64,000 nt of DNA from Ascaphus truei (taxonomy: Eukaryota > Chordata > Amphibia > Anura > Ascaphidae), in contig WSYH01000656.1 in NCBI GenBank assembly GCA_036426205.1, positions 62,001 through 126,000 on the forward strand, given 5' to 3'. The position numbers were made by a program, and so were the translations under genes. The notes under the pieces were generated by a model. That model did not search any database. It saw only the letters and a program-made list of their open reading frames with translations, and was not told the origin of the DNA. Positions 21,984 to 33,049 of the stretch are shown here, one piece after another. The stretch's first letter is position 1. Each line of letters starts with the position of its first letter.

Positions 21984-22335
21984 CAGTAGAAGGCAACGTT
22001 TATTCTAAATTTGCCCGTAAACTAGCCGGGTTACCATTCTGGGTATGTGCTGGGTATGTGCTGGGTATGTTCTGGGCTAGTTTGAGGCACGTTTAGGCAT
22101 TTCTGCTTGACTATACGACCATAATGATTAACACCAGGGATCCTGGCAGTCCCATTCATTTGAATGGACTGGCCAGGGACCCCCTGCGTTAATCTGATAG
22201 GCCATTAATAATGCAGAAATGCTGGGGCTAGTTTAAGGAAAGTTTAAGGCATGTATTCAGAATGTACCCTGGGTGTTTCCTGGGTTTTTTGGGATATGCC
22301 ACTGTTTTTGTTAGAATAAGGAGTTGCCTCTACTG
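21984..22335. mobile_element. 352-bp MITE with TA target duplication inside a PLE
   Basis: The inverted ends are CAGTAGAAGGCAACG with TTATTCTAA (left) and their complement TTAGAATAAG with GTTGCCTCTACTG (right), about 25 bp. TA flanks both sides (21,982-21,983 and 22,336-22,337). The empty site exists in the PLE copies near 5,925 and 19,695. The interior holds three GGGTATGTGCT-like tandem units near 22,037-22,070. TA duplication suggests mobilisation by a Tc1/mariner-type or other TA-targeting transposase. It is non-coding. Confidence 0.7.
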
Positions 22336-22339
22336 TACC

Positions 22340-22835
22340 TGTTGTCTTGGCTCCGTAGGGAAACCTCGGCACTTACAAATGCATGGTTGCATCAATTGCA
22401 ATTTCATGCAGACTGGCCAATCCTTTTCCCATCCACATAATGGACAACCCATCCCTATCAATCTTTTCTTAATTGTAGACACGGTTTGTAGTCTACTTAT
22501 TAAATGCTCTTCTGGGGCTTTACTATATAGGAAAAACAAGCCGGATGTTTAAGGAAAGGATGGACAATTCACAGGTCAACCATTCGTAAAGCTTTATTGG
22601 GACACTGATTGCTGGTGAGGATCTAAAACATCTTCCAGTAGCCAGACACTTCAGCAACACAAGCATAGCTTATACCACACTTAATGAATATGCCTATCCT
22701 GCACAAGCCACAAGCAATTTTTCTCGTGGTCTGGACAGTAACAAGTTGCTACTTCAGCTGGAGGCCAAAATGATATACGAACTAAGAACAATGTCACCAC
22801 AATGTCTCAACGAAGATTTTCGCCTTGGATGTTTC
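22340..22835 (+). pseudogene. PLE GIY-YIG endonuclease (family B, copy 3)
   Basis: Peptide phrases in order are SLLIKCSSGALLYRKNK (a degenerate GIY-YIG core), LPVARHFSNTS, LLQLEAKMIYELRTMSPQ and CLNEDFRLG, spread over three frames. YIGKT has become YRKNK, removing part of the core motif. The fold would be that of a GIY-YIG nickase, but the copy is defective. Confidence 0.6.
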
Positions 22836-23794
22836 ATTTAATGTTTCTTAGGACTTGGTCATTTTTGGTCACTTTTTTTTTTTGCTATTTTTTGCTATAT
22901 TCTTTTTGTATTTTTTGGTCACATTGTTGTTTTTATGGCGTTTTGTCATTTGTTGTGGTTTTCCACATTATCTTTTCTGTTGCTAATGTTATTTGTTGTT
23001 CTCACTCTATCTCTCTGGTGTCTAATTATTTGTCTGGTCCTATGTGCTCATCTATGTGGTATCACACTTTTTATTATTTTTCTGTCTTGTGTTCCCTCCT
23101 CCCCTTGTCTTATTTTTTCCTTCGGTGTCCTGTGTTTCACTTGGTTCCTTATTTCTTTCCCTTTCCCTTGTCTCACATCCACATTGGTGTTTCAAGAAGC
23201 CTGTCCCTTCCCTCTAGGCGCTGTGGCTGTTAGGTGTACCGTTGGTGCATTTATATTGGCTCCCGTGGCTCTCTAGCAGTTTTTTGTTTATTTATTTATT
23301 TTTCAGCTCACTGGTGGTGCTATTCACGTTGCGCATGCGTGGCATCATTGACTTCTGTTCGATTGTGCTCGGAACTACTGCGCATGTCTCTGGAGCTGTC
23401 TCTGCATATATTTATTTATTTTTAATCCCCTCCTATGCCACTCGCGCCGCGCATGCGCGACCACACTGCCTTTTTTACTTATTACGATCCGCACTGACTA
23501 CACGGCTGCATAGCGATTCCTGGATATATTTATTTATTTATTTTCAGTTTATCACTGAGACACTTGCGCTGCACATGTGCGATGCTGTTGCCTTTAGTAT
23601 CATTGACTCCATGGTTACTAATGACGCTTTGTTATGCTTTTCCCCTCCAGCAGTGTTCGCATATATGACATCATTCTCAGATCTGACCAGTGAGTGTCTG
23701 CAGCTTTTTAGTGTTTTAACTTGACCTATCAGGACTCTGCTTGCTACTTGGTGGTGGGTATATATGTATGTTTGTCTTCACTATGTTTAGAGCA

Positions 23795-23850
23795 CTACCT
23801 TGAGAAAGGTCCTGTTTCTAGGACCGAAATGTCGGTGAATGTGCCTGTTT
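23795..23850 (+). ncRNA. Hammerhead-like motif, PLE family B copy 3
   Basis: CTTGAGAAA precedes stem II (GGTCC at 23,808-23,812 with GGACC at 23,821-23,825), followed by GAAATGTC (23,826-23,833). The C to T change relative to GAAACGTC in copies 1 and 2 breaks the self-complementary ACGT. Confidence 0.35.
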
Positions 23851-23949
23851 TCTACAAATACACTTCTTTTTTGGATACTACTGAGTGTGCTGTCTCTTCC
23901 TTGCTTTGTGGGCCTGGGACTCTGGATCTGCCTGGTAAGGAGCTCATAT

Positions 23950-24258
23950 AAGCTGCTACTCTAGAATTTGCAGTCGCAACATATAGAGAGCTTATGCTAA
24001 TATCATAAGAATACAGTGTTAAATGGCTACTGAACCCACAAGCATCGTCGTCACGATGCAGCGACCATAAGCAGAAAACACACATATACCCTGTCACGAA
24101 ATCACACTATGCTGCTAGCAACAGCTCGGGGTGTGTGTATGGATTAATCGTGATGACGATGCTTGTGGGTACAGTAGCCATTTAACACGGTATTCTTATG
24201 ATATTAGCATAAGCTCTCTATACATTGCGACTGCAAATGCTAGAGTAGCAGCTTCTCA
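23950..24258. repeat. Fold-back repeat with about 105-bp arms
   Basis: AGCTTATGCTAATATCATAAG (left, near 23,990) is mirrored at about 24,190-24,215. The arms run from about 23,952 to 24,055 and 24,145 to 24,258, around a non-coding loop of roughly 90 bp. No known terminal motif is recognised. It may be a MITE or part of a PLE tail. Confidence 0.6.
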
Positions 24259-25040
24259 GACACAAAGTATATGCTACTCTTGCGACTTTCACCCCACCCA
24301 TTTCATAGTTTGCTCCCTAGAAACCACTCATTTACTCCTAATAGTGCATTTCTTTAGTATAGTATAGAAGGCTATAACTTGATACGAGCTAAGACCCGTG
24401 CCTCAGGGCCACGCTAACACACTTTGTGGTCTATTCTACACTCCTTGTACTGTGAGACACTATATCAATTTGTATCTCCTAGCTTTGTGACTATTCTGTT
24501 AATGTTGCTCTAGATGTGTAAACATTAATTGTGTGAGTAGTGTCTGACTTAATGCACCAGATTTATATATTCGGTCTGATATTTATCTTGTGCCGATTGT
24601 GGTTTTCTGGGGGAGCATCCGTGTATATATATATGTACTTTCTGTATTTTGAGCGTCATGACGGTAAGTGCCTAGTTACCTGTATAAACAGCACAGGTTT
24701 TGAACATAATTGTTTAGTGCTGGACTTAGGGATTTTGTGATAAGCTATTGTGAGCTATCTCACTACTAATAAGTACTTACCTGCTAGTCAATTCTCCCCT
24801 AGCTCCAGTTTATGTTCAAATGTTTGTTGGTTTGTTTTATGTGTTAGATCATTGTTTATTAAGTATATTTGTTTAGATGTATCACCATTTATTTTAAGTA
24901 TTTGAATAAAGTATCACTTATTAATCTTAATTCATCATATCAATTTTCAATGAGTGCTTGTTAAAGGGTGTTTCCTTTCTTCCCATTTCAAAATATTTAG
25001 ACCCTAAGAGCAACGATCATAATAATAAAAAAAAAGCAAG
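24259..25040. other. Unassigned A+T-rich sequence
   Basis: No gene. An AATAAA occurs near 24,905. It separates the repeat cluster on the left from the L1 5' region. Confidence 0.3.
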
Positions 25041-26170
25041 TAAAGGTAACGCTCCTCACACCGAGGCAACTAAAAGCAGCCTATAGAGTCCGCCCATGGA
25101 GCTGAGCGGTGCTGCGGGGACCCCCACCCCTGCCCACACATTTTAAAGGACTAAAGCTGCAGGAAACAGTCCGGTAAGAGACTCACCGGCACTGGCACAG
25201 TGATTGGGGGATCGGGCGGGAGACAAAGGGGGAAGAAGGAGCGGCCATTTTGACTCTGCCACGGAGGAGTGAGCCGAGAGGTGTGCGGCCTCCTCCAGAA
25301 TGTGAGTGGCTCTGCGGGCAGGGGGGTCCGGAGGAGGGGGGACCCCACGGAAGAAAGCAGAGCCCCCAGATAGGAGAGACGGGACATAGAGCTTCACATA
25401 GCTCCAGGCTAGTCTCGGTGGGGAGACAGAGCGCCATCTAAGATGGCCGCCGGGCGCGCACGCGGGGAATAAAGCACGGCGGGCTGCGCTGAAGGGGAGA
25501 TCCCCCAGAGACGACTGGATTGAGATCCACCGATAGGGAAAGAGTGTCTGGGGATTCCCCCCTCCCCCCGAGGCAGGAGAATCCAACCTCAGCCTACCTG
25601 AATCGATTGAGGGTCTCAGGCTGAGAAGGGAGACGGCCATCTTGTGCCCAGAGACTAGACAAGACACTGCACTGCAGACTACAACAAAATAGATCCCTCA
25701 AATCAAGAGAGGCAGACTAGAGGGGCTGAGTGCTGAAGTTGGGAGCAGAAGGGGAGAGAACACCTTATCTCACCAAACTGCTGTTTGAATCATACAGCCA
25801 CTGTACAGAAAAGCCTCCTCTGATGCTGGAGCTCCCCAATGCGTGGCCACTTAAGATTAAAAAATAAGGAACAGCTCCAGTCATAGCCAGAGCTTACACA
25901 CGAGCCGGCCGGGCTATTTAACAACATCATGAAACTTGACAGATAAAGAAACCAAAGCAAATAACTAAATCCCACCTGCACCGCTATAGCTGGCGGGGTC
26001 CATCCCTGAGCACTTTACGTAAGAAAGAACTACCAACACAAGAGTTATTAACACCAATATGTTCCTCGGGGGTGCGCACGTGGCGCAGTCCACAATGGCC
26101 GCCTGAAGCGGGCTCCATGAGGCGGCGGGCATACAAAAGCACCTAACAAAATAATAGAAGTAGGAAACGC
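25040..26170 (+). promoter_or_regulatory. L1 5' untranslated region, G+C-rich
   Basis: CpG-rich sequence with overlapping chance ORFs on both strands and no known domain. Its position immediately before L1 ORF1 suggests the element's internal promoter region. Confidence 0.45.
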
Positions 26171-26175
26171 ATAGA

Positions 26176-27267
26176 TTGGAGGCGTTGGATCTAGAACGTT
26201 ATAAAATGGCTCAGAGAAAGCCAACTCCGCAGGACTTCTTCAAGACAAAAGAGAAAAGCAAATCGGGCCGATCAGAAAGCAGAGCAACATCCCCCGCTCA
26301 GTCAGACGCAGAACACGAATCTGAACCTGAGGTATGTGACCAAACATCAACTAAAAAAAGACATTGAGAATTTATACGCCAGCCTAAATACCTTACTCCA
26401 ACAAGAGCTGTAAAAACGCACTCAAAGATCTCAGATCAGAGGTCAGTTCCATAGGAGAGCGCATAGACACGTTGAAACATAAAGTGGATGTAGTCACTCA
26501 CAATCAGACAACTATGGATATGGAGATCCTGGCCCTACGATCCAGAATGGCTGACATGGAGGAAAAAAAGGAGGACCAAGAAAATAGGGCAAGGAGAAAC
26601 AACCTCAGGTTCAAAAACATCCCAGAGATGGTCACAGACCTATGAAAAGCAACAACTGAATGGTTACAGACCCTCCTCCTGGAAATGCCCCCAGCATCAA
26701 TGATCTTTGACAGAGCGCATACAGCACTTAGACCGAGACCACAAGCCAGAGATAAAGCAAGAGATGTAGTGGTGAGGCTTCACTACTTTAAAACTAAAGA
26801 AGCGGTTCTTACCCTGGCACGGGAAAAAGGAGGGCTGAAATGGGGAGATGTCGATAGACGTGTATAATGATCTGGCACCATCAATGCTGATGAAGAGGAT
26901 GGCCCTGAAACATATCACAAAAATCCTGAGAGACAACAAAATTTGATACAAGTGGGGATTTCCATTCCGCCTTATCGCCACAAGAAATGGAATGCAAGCC
27001 TCCATGAAGGATCCAGAAGAGGAAGTGGACTTCCTAGAAAGACTGGGACTGCAACCACCAGAATCCTTGACCCAAGAAGAACGCAGACCGCCTTCCGTCA
27101 GAGCCACTTGGAAAGAAGTGGGCAGAGGTGCCACTCCATATACGGACTACCAAGGGAGCCTCAGAAACCTTAGGTCAATGCAAAACCTGCTAAACAGAGA
27201 AAATTATAAAGAACTATACCAAAAAATACAAGACTGTGGTGAGCAGTTGATGCATAGCCCCAGATAA
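26176..27267 (+). pseudogene. L1 ORF1 (RNA-binding protein), frame-broken
   Basis: ORF1p forms coiled-coil trimers that coat L1 RNA. In order I see MAQRKPTPQDFFKTK (26,206 on), a heptad-rich coiled coil in a shifted frame (about 26,395-26,590), the junction phrase ENRARRNNLRFKNIPE (about 26,580-26,628) that opens the RRM, DRAHTALRPRPQARDKARD (26,709 on), and a C-terminal domain including KWGFPFRL (near 26,950). At least two frameshifts and a stop near 26,645 disrupt it. The relatives I recall are L1/Tx1-type ORF1 proteins. Confidence 0.65.
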
Positions 27268-27991
27268 GGAATTTTAAAGGCACACCTCCATCCCCCCCAT
27301 AGTCTAAAGGGTAAGACAAAGGTTAGAATTACTGGTAGGACTAAGAATAGTCCCAAACTACACACAGTACAGACAGGAGGAAAATACTACCTGCAATATC
27401 AAAACCAGACAAGATTAAGTTTATTCTAGTTTAGCGGATTGAATGCAACCTAGAATAGCGGTTACATATGCAAAACACCTTTAGAGTAGCCAAGGGCAAG
27501 GGGAACAAGGAGATTAGTAAGCAGGAAATAAGAATTTAAGCAAAAAAAAAAGAGGGGGAGTATGGTAGGTAACATATGTTAAATGTACGATTTCAGTCGT
27601 GGAATTATGTTTGTTCAAAATAGAGTTTTTCACAATGTCTTAAGTGTTTGTATAAGGTATAAGAGGTTTATATATAAAAAAAAAGTAGATATACTTGGCG
27701 GACCCGTCGCCTGGGACCGCACAATGGTCCTTACACACTCAAAGATATGGGTGTGTGATTAGCGCTACTGCGCAACCACAGAGAATGATCGATCACGACA
27801 AGTGATCAAACAAATCCAGGTTATGTTAGTCACCTGGATTATCCTAGATATGTTGTTTTATTTTTGATGTTTAAATGTTTAACTGTTGTCATTGCTACAA
27901 GATGTGTAAGAATTCCCTCCGGGCCGCCTCTCAAGGGAAGACAGAATACGAATCCATCATAAATGAAGACTCCAAAGTCAGGTAAACACAA
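27268..27991 (+). other. L1 inter-ORF region
   Basis: A+T-rich and non-coding, with short A runs near 27,541 and 27,677. It is unusually long for an L1 inter-ORF spacer, and an older insertion cannot be excluded, though I see no termini. Confidence 0.35.
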
Positions 27992-29132
27992 ATGACACTG
28001 AAATTAATATCATATAACACCAAGGGACTGAACAATGTGGTAAAGCGAAAGATAGTGATGACAGAATATAAAAGACTTTATGGGGACATAATATTCCTAC
28101 AAGAAACGCACTTCATGGCTAGCTCTACTCTTACATATTGGAACACATACTACCCCCAGATATATACAGCATCTGCAAAGGACAAAAAGTAAAGAGGGGT
28201 GGCCATTCTCCTAGCAAGGAACTCCCTATTAAAGGTAGACAAGGTAAAAAGGGACCCAGAGGGACAATACCTAATACTCACAGGGGACATAGAAGACACC
28301 CAGATAACCCTAGTTAATGCGTACGCACCGAACAAAAACAAGAGTATATTCTTTACAAAATTATTTCAACTGCTGGGTAAAGTCCACCGGGGCCGCATAA
28401 TCTTCGTGGGAGATTTCAATATAGCCTTCAATGAAAAACAAGACAGATCTAAACCTGCTTTAGCCACGACTCTGGCTTCCCGAAAAGGGGAGAGAAAAGT
28501 GCTAAGAGAGGGACTTAAAGAGTTTGATTTAAGGGATGCATGGAGAGAGATGAATCCCCAGAAAAGAGACTTCTCTTTCTATTCAGCATCCCATAAAGTT
28601 TATACAAGGATAGATTACATTTTTGTAGATTCTCTGCTAATCCCAAAACTAACAAAGGCCACAATGCACCCAATTACATGTCAGATCCAAGAAACCAAGT
28701 AAAGGGACATGGAAACTAAACAAGTCACTATTAAAGATGCCAGAGGTCATCACGGAGATCAGTAACGAGGCAACCAATTACTTCCAAATAAACGAAGGTA
28801 GCGTGGAGTCTCCCTATACTCTATGGGAGGCCCACAAGGCAGTGGTGAGAGGTAAACTGATAAGTGTCGCAACATATAGAAAGAGGGAGAGACAGAAACA
28901 AACCTTAATTCTACAAGATAAGATAAAGAACCTAGAGGAGGCACATAAAGCAAATCACAGTATAACAATAGAGAAGAAATTGCGGGATTTAAGAGGTAAA
29001 TTAAAATTATACCTGACTGATCATGCCGAAAAAGCTATAGCATGGACAAAACAAAACTTCTACGAGAAGGCTAATAAGGCTGATACAATGCTGGCCACAA
29101 GACTGAGGAAAGATAGAATGCGATCTAGAATA

Positions 29133-29464
29133 CAGGCATACCCTGGTTTAAGGACACTCACTTTAAGTACACTCGCGAGTAAGTATATATCACCCAATAG
29201 GCAAACGGCAGCTCGCGCATGCGCCTTTCAGCACGTCCTGAACAGCAATACCGGCTCCCTACCTGTACCGAAGCTGTGCGCAAGCAGGGAGACTATAGAG
29301 CCTGTTACACATGCCTTATTTACATCAGTTATGCACGTATATGATGATTGCAGTACAGTACATGCATCGATAAGTGGAGAAAAGGTAGTGCTTCACTTTA
29401 AGTACATTTTCGCTTTACATACATGCTCCGGACCCATTGCGTACGTTAATGCGGGGTATGCCTG
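29133..29464. mobile_element. Tigger-type MITE (332 bp) in L1 ORF2
   Basis: The termini CAGGCATACCCTGG and CGGGGTATGCCTG are inverted, and TA is duplicated on both sides (29,131-29,132 and 29,465-29,466). CAGGCATACC ends are characteristic of pogo/Tigger elements. The interior is non-coding with direct-type phrases CACTTTAAGTACA near both ends. Removing it restores L1 reading through Arg-Ile, so the insertion is younger than the L1. Confidence 0.8.
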
Positions 29465-30147
29465 TACATAGCATCAGGAGAAAAGATGGGGTATGTAAAA
29501 CAAATCCACAGACAATAGCTAATGAATTCACCACATTTTATAAAGAGCTACAGTATATAATGGGGATAAAGTAGATAAAGTAAATTCCACCAAGGAAAAA
29601 CAGAGAAAATTCTTCAGAAACTTGAATTTGCTCAAACTCACATTACAGGAAATAAAAATACTCTCCCAGTCGATAACCCCGATAGAGGTACTAGAAACAA
29701 TAAAGGGACTAAAAAATTCCAAGGCCCCAGAACCAGATAGTCTGTCCAACATATACTATAAAAAACTAGCCCACATATTAGTTCCCCAACTTGTAAATAT
29801 ATTTAATAAAGCACTGAAGGGGGAGCAGGTCCCACAAACAATGCTTGAATCAAAAATAATATTAATACATTAAGAGGGAAAGGATCCCGCCCAATGCAAA
29901 AGCTACAGACCGATATCCCTGATCAATAATGATCTCAAAATATTTTCCAAAATACTAGCCACTAGACTGAATAAGTATCTCCCGCAACTGATAGATGCAG
30001 ATCAGGCTGGATTCATACAAGGATGGCAGGCAGCGGATAATACAAGGAGAACAATTAACTTGACACAAATAGCTAAGCAGAATAACACGCCTTCGATGCT
30101 ACTATCTCTAGACGCAAAAAAGCCTTTGATCGCATTGACTGGGGATA

Positions 30148-30509
30148 CAGAGGCGGCACACTTTATTCGAACACGGCTAGAGCCGCAAGCCGCGAGATTT
30201 CCCGGATTTCGTGTTGAATCCCCTTGGCGTGCCACGCGTCACCGATGCGCGGTCACGCTTCATCGGGAGCGTGCGCGCACGGCGTGCGTGCCCAGGGCTC
30301 CCCCGAAGGGAGCCCTGGTGTCCCGCGATGTGGGGGATGGCGGTGGGGGCTCCGGGGGACCCGGGCGGACCCGGAGAGGGGAGGGGGTAGCCCCGATCGG
30401 AGGACCGATCCTCCGAGGCTCTGGCACGTGCGCGGGAGAATGCGGCGCGCGCCCGGTATCTGTCGCGGCCGAGACCAGGTAAATGTTAGAATAAACTCGG
30501 CCGCGACAG
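30148..30509. mobile_element. GC-rich 362-bp MITE in L1 ORF2
   Basis: The ends CAGAGGCGGC and GCCGCGACAG form imperfect inverted repeats extending about 60 bp and sharing a TTTATTC block. TA is duplicated at 30,146-30,147 and 30,510-30,511. Excision restores the L1 phrase between DAKK and the following MFETLRAFG. Base composition is strikingly G+C- and CpG-rich against A+T-rich L1. The chance ORFs of 90-140 codons across it on both strands are not credible. Transposase family unknown. Confidence 0.7.
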
Positions 30510-31394
30510 TATATGTTTGAGACACTCCGGGCTTTTGGAGTGAAAGGCAAATTTATGAAAGCTATAGCCTCATTATACGGGGAACCCACAGCCAAAGTAT
30601 CTTACCTCAATATGCAGACTGATAAATTACACATCAGAAATGGCACAAGACAAGGATGCCCCCTGTCACCCCTGCTGTTCGCGCTAGCGATGGAACCTTT
30701 AGCAGCTCAAATAAGGTTGAACGTGGATATCGGGGGGATTGAGGTAAAACAAAAAGAATTCAAGCTGTCATTGTTTGCCTGTGATATATTATTAACAATA
30801 TCAAAACCCTTCATCTCACTATCAAACCTATTCAGTAATCTGTCAGAGTTCCAAAAAGTATCAGGGTTTAAAATAAATAATGAAAAATCCGAAGCCCTAA
30901 ATATAAATCTCCCTCAGGAACAAATAAAGTTGATAAAAATAAACTTTGACTTCGCTTGGAAAACCCAGGCCATAAAGTACTTGGGAATCTGGTTGACCAA
31001 TACTACAGACACCATATATGAGACAAACTACCCAGCACTAATAAAAACACTGAAAAAAGACTTAGAATGGTCCAGGTACCATATATCTTGGATAGGTAGA
31101 GTAAATGCTATTAAAATGAACATCTTACCAAGAATTCTGTACTTACACTGTACCACACACTACCAGTGAAGGTCAGGGCTAGGGATATACACAATCTACA
31201 GACAAAAATCACAAAATTCATATGGAATAACAAAAAAGCGAGAATAAAGTTGCCCACACTCTATAGATCTAAGTTGTCAGGAGGGCTAGCTCTGCCACAC
31301 CTGTGGCAATATTACCAAGCGGCTCATCTGGGCTAGCTGGTTCACTGGCATGCCCTTCAACAAAGGAAAAAGTGGGAAGAAAATTAAGTCTGAT

Positions 31395-31708
31395 GTGATC
31401 TCAGGATCATCTACAGATATGGCACCAATGACAAAGTTAGAGAAAGATGGAGGGTCCTAAAAAATGATTACAGGGATCTAGGCCAAAAGCTTAAGGCAAG
31501 GAACTCCAAGGTAGTATTTTCTGAAATACTACCAGTGCCATGCGCTACCGCAGGGAGACAGTCAGAGATCAGGGAGCTAAATGCATGGCTAAGAAAGTGG
31601 TGTAGGAAGGAGGGGTTTCGGTTTTTAGAGCACTGGGACTCCTTTTCTGAGAGGTGCCATCTATATTCTAGGGACGGATTGCACCTCAATGAAGAGGGAT
31701 CTTCTGTG
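31395..31708 (+). pseudogene. CR1/L2 ORF1 esterase-like fragment
   Basis: The frame 31,535 onward reads EIRELNAWLRKWCRKEGFRF and then RDGLHLNEEG, the C-terminal DG-x-HL catalytic block of the GDSL-type esterase found in ORF1 of many CR1/L2 LINEs. Upstream, YGTND near 31,418-31,432 matches another esterase block in a shifted frame. The frame is cut by the LTR element at 31,708 and resumes at 37,213 with VLGG, so the split can be read exactly. Confidence 0.65.
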
Positions 31709-33049
31709 TGTAGCCCTGGTCTCCCGCGGCTCCCAGAGACCCCCCTCCTTTTGAGCAGCGTGGTCGCGGGTGCCGCCGGAGCCAGCGACGGACCAGATGG
31801 CTGCATTCAAAGGTGGGGGCCAGAGCAGGGAGTAGCGCGCTACCTCCGAGATGCAGCCGGTTGCCAGGGGGCGCGATCAGGCCGTTGCTAGGGCCGCGGT
31901 CACGTTGCTGCGGTCCCGGCGCTTCGGAAGCAGGGCGCCGCCATTATTAGTGGTTTTGCGCATGCGCAGGAGCCAGATAAGGCGGGAGGCCCACAGACAG
32001 CTCACGCATGCGCAGTGCAGGACTGTCAGCCCCCAGGGTGCACAGGGGCCAAGCCACATGACCCCAGGGTGCCAATAGGGCTGCAGCATCTCCCTGCAGA
32101 GGGTGGATACATTGTGTGGGTTTGGCCCTCGCAGTTGGTGAGATCCAGGAGCAGCCAGGGGAAGGAGGTAGGGTGCAGGAGTCAGTGACTCTCTGCACTA
32201 GGCCAGCAGCCCCCAAGGCCTGAGATAGCCCTGAGTCACCCAGTAGAGTGAGTGTTGCCAGGGACAGCCCTCAGGTTAGGGACCCTGTCACTTACTTTCT
32301 AGAGCCAGTTAGGGACACAGCAGAAGCTGCGCATCCATCCAGACGTTTGGGCTCAAACCTTCGCCGTCGTTGCAGTAGCCGTCCAGGTGGGATCGCCCTG
32401 GAGGGTAGGTCCTGCACTCAGCTGACATCAGCATTTGGATCCTTTGTGAAGTTCCTTGGCAGGTCCAGGCACCGGAGTGTCCGACAGGTAATCCACAAGT
32501 GCACCAACGAGCTCACTCCTATTCACACGGGACATAGTGGCTGCGCAGTCACACATACACATCTCACTTGAAGGGTGGGGTATACAGTGTGGGGTAATAC
32601 TATGTGAGTCTACGGGACACTGGGTGGGATCATCCGGTGGGGGTTTGTGAGAGAAGGTAGCGTCCTGCGCGACGCGGTTATTAGTGTCTCCTCTAGGGAG
32701 GGACACCTGTTGATATACGTGCATGTTGATGGTTATGATATGCAAGTATGTGTATCGTATATGTGTCTTAGGTTTCTAAGTAAACAGTATTGGTTATCAT
32801 ACTTAAGGTGTGCGAGTATTTGTATGTGTCCTGCAAGGAACAATTCCTGCTCTGCTAGGAACTATCGCAGGTGGAGGCTCTGCACCGAGTACGAGGTTAC
32901 TCTTATTATTACTATAATTGCCCCAGGTTCCCCGTGGTGGAAGCTCAGTCCTCCTGTGAGCCTAACAGGTAAAGCACCACACCTGGTAACACTGAGTTCC
33001 CCGCACCCACACTATATCTGCGATTGGGTGGGGTGGAATACCCATTACA
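31709..33049 (+). repeat. 5' LTR (1,341 bp)
   Basis: Begins TGTAGCCC and ends TTACA. It carries about 38 bp near 31,860-31,900 that are absent from the 3' LTR, plus a few extra bases near 32,337. Two GCGCATGCGCAG-like blocks lie about 30 bp apart near 31,960 and 32,004. It would supply promoter and polyadenylation signals; none is certain by eye. Confidence 0.85.

Larger units (their letters stand above)
3589..22003. repeat. Giant inverted repeat I (axis about 12.8 kb)
   Basis: Features in 3.6-12.8 kb recur in reverse order and orientation in 12.8-22.0 kb. Mirrored pairs include the PLE RT region, the GIY-YIG domain, the GGTCC/GGACC hammerhead-like hairpins, (GT)n at 8.00 with (CA)n at 17.66 kb, the fold-backs at 8.4 and 16.3 kb, and the Tc1 ends at 10,249 and 15,414. 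Midpoints drift between about 12,797 and 12,845, reflecting indels between arms. Because several unrelated elements are mirrored together around one axis, this is an inverted duplication of the locus, or an artefact, and not a single palindromic transposon. Confidence 0.8.
21786..23955 (+). mobile_element. Penelope-like element, family B, copy 3 (5'-truncated)
   Basis: This copy starts inside the linker (21,786), is interrupted by a MITE (21,984-22,335), and continues through endonuclease, T-rich tail and hammerhead-like hairpin to about 23,955. It is head-to-head with copy 2. It is not mirrored on the left apart from the short stub at 3,608-3,800, so the giant palindrome stops inside it. Confidence 0.65.

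Noticed and set aside
22037..22070. Possible CRISPR-like or minisatellite array (GGGTATGTGCT three times)
   Set aside because: There are only three short units without spacers, inside a MITE in a vertebrate genome.
25143..25667. 174-codon minus-strand proline/serine-rich ORF
   Set aside because: It sits in the CpG-rich L1 5' untranslated region with overlapping ORFs in several frames and no recognisable motif.
30060..30482. ORFs of 90-140 codons across 30.06-30.60 kb on both strands
   Set aside because: They run through a G+C-rich MITE with few stop codons by composition; excision restores the L1 frame instead.
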